Shown: piece by piece, positions 45,293 through 48,201 of the stretch | How the letters are laid out: each line of letters opens with the position of its first letter | Numbering within the stretch: position 1 is the stretch's first letter | Assembly (NCBI GenBank): GCA_902492105.1 | Contig: CABUKD010000011.1 | Location: 1-48,201, forward strand | Source: an uncultured Clostridium sp. | GTDB lineage: Bacteria > Bacillota > Clostridia > TANB77 > CAG-508 | DNA: 48,201 nucleotides | Direction of reading: 5' to 3' | The notes under the pieces: generated by a model | Databases searched by the model: none | What the model saw: the letters and a program-made list of their open reading frames with translations, nothing else | What the model was told of the DNA's origin: nothing | Position numbers and translations under genes: made by a program

Positions 45293-45388
45293 TTAATCTT
45301 TCTTTTTTGGTTTTTTCTTATCATTCGCCTTTATAACACATACAACTGCTACTACTATTATTACTACTAATAATATTGCTATAATCAT
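45293..45388 (-). CDS. 31-residue small membrane protein
   Basis: Short ORF with a perfect AAGGAGG nine bases before the ATG. One hydrophobic helix (MIIAILLVVIIVVAVVCVIK), then a lysine-rich tail (ANDKKKPKKKD). It lies between the SHOCT protein and the DUF5050-like protein on the same strand, likely in one operon. Confidence 0.65.
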   Translation of the reverse strand: MIIAILLVVIIVVAVVCVIKANDKKKPKKKD

Positions 45389-45402
45389 AAATATACACCT
45401 CC

Positions 45403-46137
45403 TTATATTTTACTTAATATTTTTTTCTTACTTTCTTCAAATTCTTTATCTGTGATAATTCCTTGTTCTTTTAACTGTGCTAACTCTTTTAATTTGCTCA
45501 AATTATTATTTTGATTTATGTCTTCTATATTTTCAACGATAACTTTTTTATCTTCTTTTCTTTCTGCTTGTCTGTTGCTTTCTCTTGCTATTTTTAAAAA
45601 TCCTATCATTTTGTTTATAGTATCTTTTAGGTTTTCATATTCTGTACTATTTTTTTCAATTCCCTTATCAAGTAAATCTAGTGTAACTACACTATTTGTA
45701 ACATCAGTTGTGTATATATTCAATTTTAGTGTTTTACAATTATCGCTTATTATACGTGAGCCACTAGCTCCAGCGATTGCACCTAATCCTCCAAATAATA
45801 AACCTCCTACTATTGCACTTCCTGTTTTGCTAGAAACAACACTATTACCATTTTCAAAAATTTCAAAATCTATTATTTGTTCAAATTTTAATACTACTGA
45901 CTCACTTTCATAATAACTGTATGCACCTAATAACTTTTTTGGTGTTTCAATATCGATTCTAGCAATATTTTTTAATGAAATACTTTGACTATTACTTATA
46001 CCATTTTTATTTATAAAATCTATATAATTTTGTAGTGCATTATCCTTCATTTTCTTATCTTTTGAAGATGAAGTTATCAATATTGGTGCACCTACCATTA
46101 AAGCTACAATAATTATAAAAAAAATAAGTTGCCACAA
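45403..46137 (-). CDS. SHOCT-domain membrane protein with glycine zipper
   Basis: 244 residues. N-terminal transmembrane helix (1-23), a region with beta character, a glycine-zipper (GSAIVGGLLFGGLGAIAGAS, near 105-128) and a C-terminal SHOCT motif (LKELAQLKEQGIITDKEFEE). The start is TTG, supported by GGAGGT seven bases upstream; nearby GTGs are in other frames. SHOCT proteins are short oligomerisation modules often beside phage or membrane genes. Exact role unknown. Confidence 0.8.
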   Translation of the reverse strand: MWQLIFFIIIVALMVGAPILITSSSKDKKMKDNALQNYIDFINKNGISNSQSISLKNIARIDIETPKKLLGAYSYYESESVVLKFEQIIDFEIFENGNSVVSSKTGSAIVGGLLFGGLGAIAGASGSRIISDNCKTLKLNIYTTDVTNSVVTLDLLDKGIEKNSTEYENLKDTINKMIGFLKIARESNRQAERKEDKKVIVENIEDINQNNNLSKLKELAQLKEQGIITDKEFEESKKKILSKI

Positions 46138-46171
46138 TTTTCACACCTCCAATCCTAAAAATTTAAAATTA

Positions 46172-46483
46172 TTATTTTTTTAATTTTATATCTTGTAAAA
46201 GTTGGATTACTTCTGCAAAGCCTAATATAAAGATTCCGTTTATAAAACCTGCAACTATGATTCCAATACATAGCCCCCAATTAAATTCATAACCATAATA
46301 TCCTGTACCAAATGTATCTCCTAATATTCCTCCCAATATAAAACCACATACAATTTCAATAACTGCAATTACTCTTAACATCATTGCCATTTTATTGTTT
46401 TCATTTTGTGTTGTATTAAAATTTCTATTTTCAGTATCATTTCTGTCTATCCCCATTGCTTTTAATTCTTCATCACTTACCAT
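46172..46483 (-). CDS. Two-helix membrane protein, unknown
   Basis: 103 residues. Charged N-terminus, then two hydrophobic helices (about 37-56 and 68-92) with Gly-rich LGGILGDTFGTGYYGYE between. Start ATG two bases past the stop of the upstream gene, whose end contains its GGGGG ribosome site; coupled translation is likely. Confidence 0.7.
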   Translation of the reverse strand: MVSDEELKAMGIDRNDTENRNFNTTQNENNKMAMMLRVIAVIEIVCGFILGGILGDTFGTGYYGYEFNWGLCIGIIVAGFINGIFILGFAEVIQLLQDIKLKK

Positions 46484-46485
46484 TT

Positions 46486-47028
46486 CTAATTTCCCCCTTT
46501 TAATAATTCATAATAATTGTAGAAATATGGAACTATTGTTATATGTGCCAAATATTTAACAAAATACAACATATCTAAAAGTAAAATTTCACTTGCTCCA
46601 TATATAATAAAAATACATCTTAATAATTGATAAATAGATACTGCTATTGTTATAATTGCAAAAGTTTTATTATTTATCAATTTTATTTTTCTTAATAAGA
46701 TATTAATAAAATACAATGTCATAATAATTAATAGTAAATCATCTAATGTAAAAAATTCTCCCTCTGCTATTCCTACAATTATACTTGCCAATATACTTAC
46801 AGTATAAGTTAGTATTAATATATAATTAGCAAATTTAATATTTCCTTTTTGTTTAAACATTCGTAATAGTACGATAACAAAATATATTATTAATCCTATA
46901 AAATAAATATGGGAAAAATTATATATCAAGGAATAGTGGCTATATAAAAACATAGGTATTAGCATTATTACACTACCAACTAATCCTAAAATTGCCGTTT
47001 TCTTTGGACTTTTTAAAAATTCTTTCAT
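46486..47028 (-). CDS. Polytopic membrane protein, unknown
   Basis: 180 residues with five or six transmembrane helices. No motif recognised. GGAGG precedes the ATG. The leader CACCTCCAAT-type region at 47034-47090 resembles the one at 46141-46180, suggesting a duplicated module. Confidence 0.7.
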   Translation of the reverse strand: MKEFLKSPKKTAILGLVGSVIMLIPMFLYSHYSLIYNFSHIYFIGLIIYFVIVLLRMFKQKGNIKFANYILILTYTVSILASIIVGIAEGEFFTLDDLLLIIMTLYFINILLRKIKLINNKTFAIITIAVSIYQLLRCIFIIYGASEILLLDMLYFVKYLAHITIVPYFYNYYELLKGGN

Positions 47029-47091
47029 TTATTAACACCTCCAATCTCCAAAATTCAAAATTTTTATTTTTAATTTTTAAAAACTTAATAT

Positions 47092-47313
47092 CTATACTAC
47101 TTCATTATTTTTATTACTATTACAATTCAAATTACTACAATATTGGCAATACCAATCATAGAAATAATATTTTGTATTTTTACATCTTTGTTCTGTAATT
47201 CCTTTTAAATTTTCAATTTCTAATTTCGTCATCTCTTTTGCTAAATCTAAAGAATCTTGTTTTATCAATACTTCAATGTTATCTAATAGCTTTATCATCT
47301 TTTCATTATCCAT
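47092..47313 (-). CDS. Hypothetical 73-residue protein with Cys motif
   Basis: Helical N-terminal half (KMIKLLDNIEVLIKQDSLDL), then a tail with CKNTKYYFYDWYCQYCSNLNC, where clustered cysteines suggest a metal site. AAAGGA precedes the ATG. The first half resembles the next small ORF at 47352. Confidence 0.6.
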   Translation of the reverse strand: MDNEKMIKLLDNIEVLIKQDSLDLAKEMTKLEIENLKGITEQRCKNTKYYFYDWYCQYCSNLNCNSNKNNEVV

Positions 47314-47351
47314 ATTTTACATTCCTTTTTATTTTGGTCTAAATCATAGTT

Positions 47352-47477
47352 TTAATCTGTAGTTTCTTTTAATTTTTTTATTTGTACCTCAATTAATTGT
47401 TTAGCCTCTATTATGTGATTACTCATAATTAGACAAACTAATTTGTTAAGCAACTTCAACATTGTTGTTTCTTTCAC
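47352..47477 (-). CDS. Hypothetical 41-residue protein, paralogue of the 47092 N-terminus
   Basis: GTG start with GGAAG nearby. Pattern MLKLLNKLVCLIM..AKQLIEVQIKKLKE aligns with MIKLLDNIEVLI..AKEMTKLEIENLKG of the neighbouring gene. Lies just upstream of it. Likely a truncated duplicate or short form. Confidence 0.5.
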   Translation of the reverse strand: MKETTMLKLLNKLVCLIMSNHIIEAKQLIEVQIKKLKETTD

Positions 47478-47607
47478 AATTCCAACTTCCTTTTTCTACA
47501 ATTTTTTCTATGAATATATTAACACATTCGTTTGGCTCTTGCAAGTGCTACTCTTGTAGGTGTGAATATAATAAAATGTTTAAAAATAAACAAGAGGAGG
47601 GCATATA

Positions 47608-47812
47608 GTGGTAATATTAAATGTAGAAAAAATTTTAAAAGAACAAGGACATACAAAATCGTGGTTATGTAATGAAATGGATATAACACTTTATAATCTT
47701 AATAAATCTATAAAAGGTGGTAAAAAATCTATATCATATAAATATTTAGAACGGCTTTTGCAAAGCATTAAATTGTTCATTTGATGAGTTATTAACTATT
47801 ATAGATAATTAA
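47608..47812 (+). pseudogene. XRE-family HTH regulator, frameshifted
   Basis: Cro/C1-type repressor of about 67 residues: ILKEQGHTKSWLCNEMDITL and KYLERL show the helix-turn-helix. The frame breaks at a run of T at 47756-47759. Dropping one T restores CKALNCSFDELLTIIDN, the standard end of this small family. The GTG start follows AGGAGG by seven bases. It may regulate the divergent or nearby genes. Confidence 0.8.
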
Positions 47813-47817
47813 AAAGA

Positions 47818-48072
47818 TTAATTATTATAAATTTTGTGTGTTTCATCATCTATTTTTTTGACTATTTCTAATGTTTTCTTGTCATTTTCTCCGTATTTTT
47901 TAATATATTTTTTGTGTTTTTTTACTAAATTTTTAATTTTGGGGCTAGTAGCAATTTCTAGTCCTTTTCTATACAAGTCAATATTTTTTAGTGATTCTTC
48001 TTTCCCATTTTTTTTCATTAATGAATTTTGTATATCTTCCAAAATATTTATTGCAATCTGTTTTTCTATCAT
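47818..48072 (-). CDS. Hypothetical 84-residue charged protein
   Basis: Lys/Glu-rich, mostly helical, with no membrane segment and no known motif (KNLVKKHKKYIKKYGENDKK). The ATG at 48072 is chosen because GAGGT is seven bases before it; the longer frame lacks a site. It runs convergent to the XRE gene and may share the operator at 48104. Confidence 0.6.
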   Translation of the reverse strand: MIEKQIAINILEDIQNSLMKKNGKEESLKNIDLYRKGLEIATSPKIKNLVKKHKKYIKKYGENDKKTLEIVKKIDDETHKIYNN

Positions 48073-48103
48073 ATTATTAACCTCATTTCGTACATATTTT
48101 AAA

Positions 48104-48121
48104 AGCAACGTGTACGTTGCT
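48104..48121. promoter_or_regulatory. Palindromic operator candidate
   Basis: Two perfect 8-base half-sites (AGCAACGT and ACGTTGCT) separated by GT, 18 bp in all. A TATTAT lies a few bases upstream on the minus strand (plus 48122-48127), so the palindrome sits near the start of transcription of the gene at 48072. It suits a small repressor such as the XRE product. Confidence 0.5.
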
Positions 48122-48201
48122 ATAATATCATATTTTTAAAGTAAAATCCCAAATTTGACAGTTATGAAAGAGTAAAAGACTGATAACCTTTGATATTAAA
48201 A

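Overview
The window is a strongly AT-rich stretch of a Clostridia-type Bacillota chromosome. Signs are AGGAGG ribosome-binding sites, A/T-ending codons, a CwlD-like amidase, a GerS/LolA-fold lipoprotein-like protein, RicT, a B. subtilis-type MazF, a PhoB/WalR-type regulator pair and a four-subunit ferredoxin-linked 2-oxoacid oxidoreductase. I cannot name a genus. No rRNA, tRNA or CRISPR array was seen.

Left end (1-2338): a large serine recombinase, broken by one extra base, abuts a 5'-truncated peptidoglycan hydrolase gene. This looks like the right edge of an integrated element that split the gene. 2392-12411 (minus): folC, a class D-like sortase, mazF, a GerS-like membrane protein, dusB, a minD-minE-rodA operon with an unusually long MinE and no minC, a LamG-domain surface protein, and a CCA-adding enzyme with a leader ORF. 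12902-16153 (plus): porC-D-A-B behind a TTGACA-17-TATACT promoter. 16650-21889 (minus): ferredoxin, ricT, holB (frameshifted), lepB, sensor kinase and response regulator.

22463-40680 (minus): a giant cyclic beta-1,2-glucan synthase-like protein (frameshifted near its end), a lysine-rich membrane protein, CwlD-type amidase, acyl-CoA ligase, diguanylate cyclase, an Ig-like membrane protein, and a 1255-residue thioester/DUF11 surface adhesin that is a likely sortase substrate. 41098-42810 (plus): a sigma-70-like protein fused to two winged-helix modules, with a second in-frame start behind a perfect ribosome-binding site, followed by a 51-residue protein. 42850-48201 is an accessory tail of small membrane and regulatory proteins, an XRE repressor and an apparently undescribed type I toxin-antitoxin locus.

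Three signals stand out. (1) A repeated 152-153 bp intergenic element (12658, 19472, 36661) has a conserved core but end arms that differ between copies while staying complementary within each copy, as expected of a structured RNA or hairpin element. (2) The toxin-antitoxin locus at 43007-43345 has a 33-residue hydrophobic ORF, a convergent antisense RNA with a consensus promoter and terminator, and an alternative-pairing switch in the toxin leader. (3) The sigma/winged-helix fusion has an internal start.

Four genes (recombinase, holB, glucan synthase, XRE) each carry what looks like exactly one surplus base. Together these suggest residual sequence errors, although each could be a true mutation.
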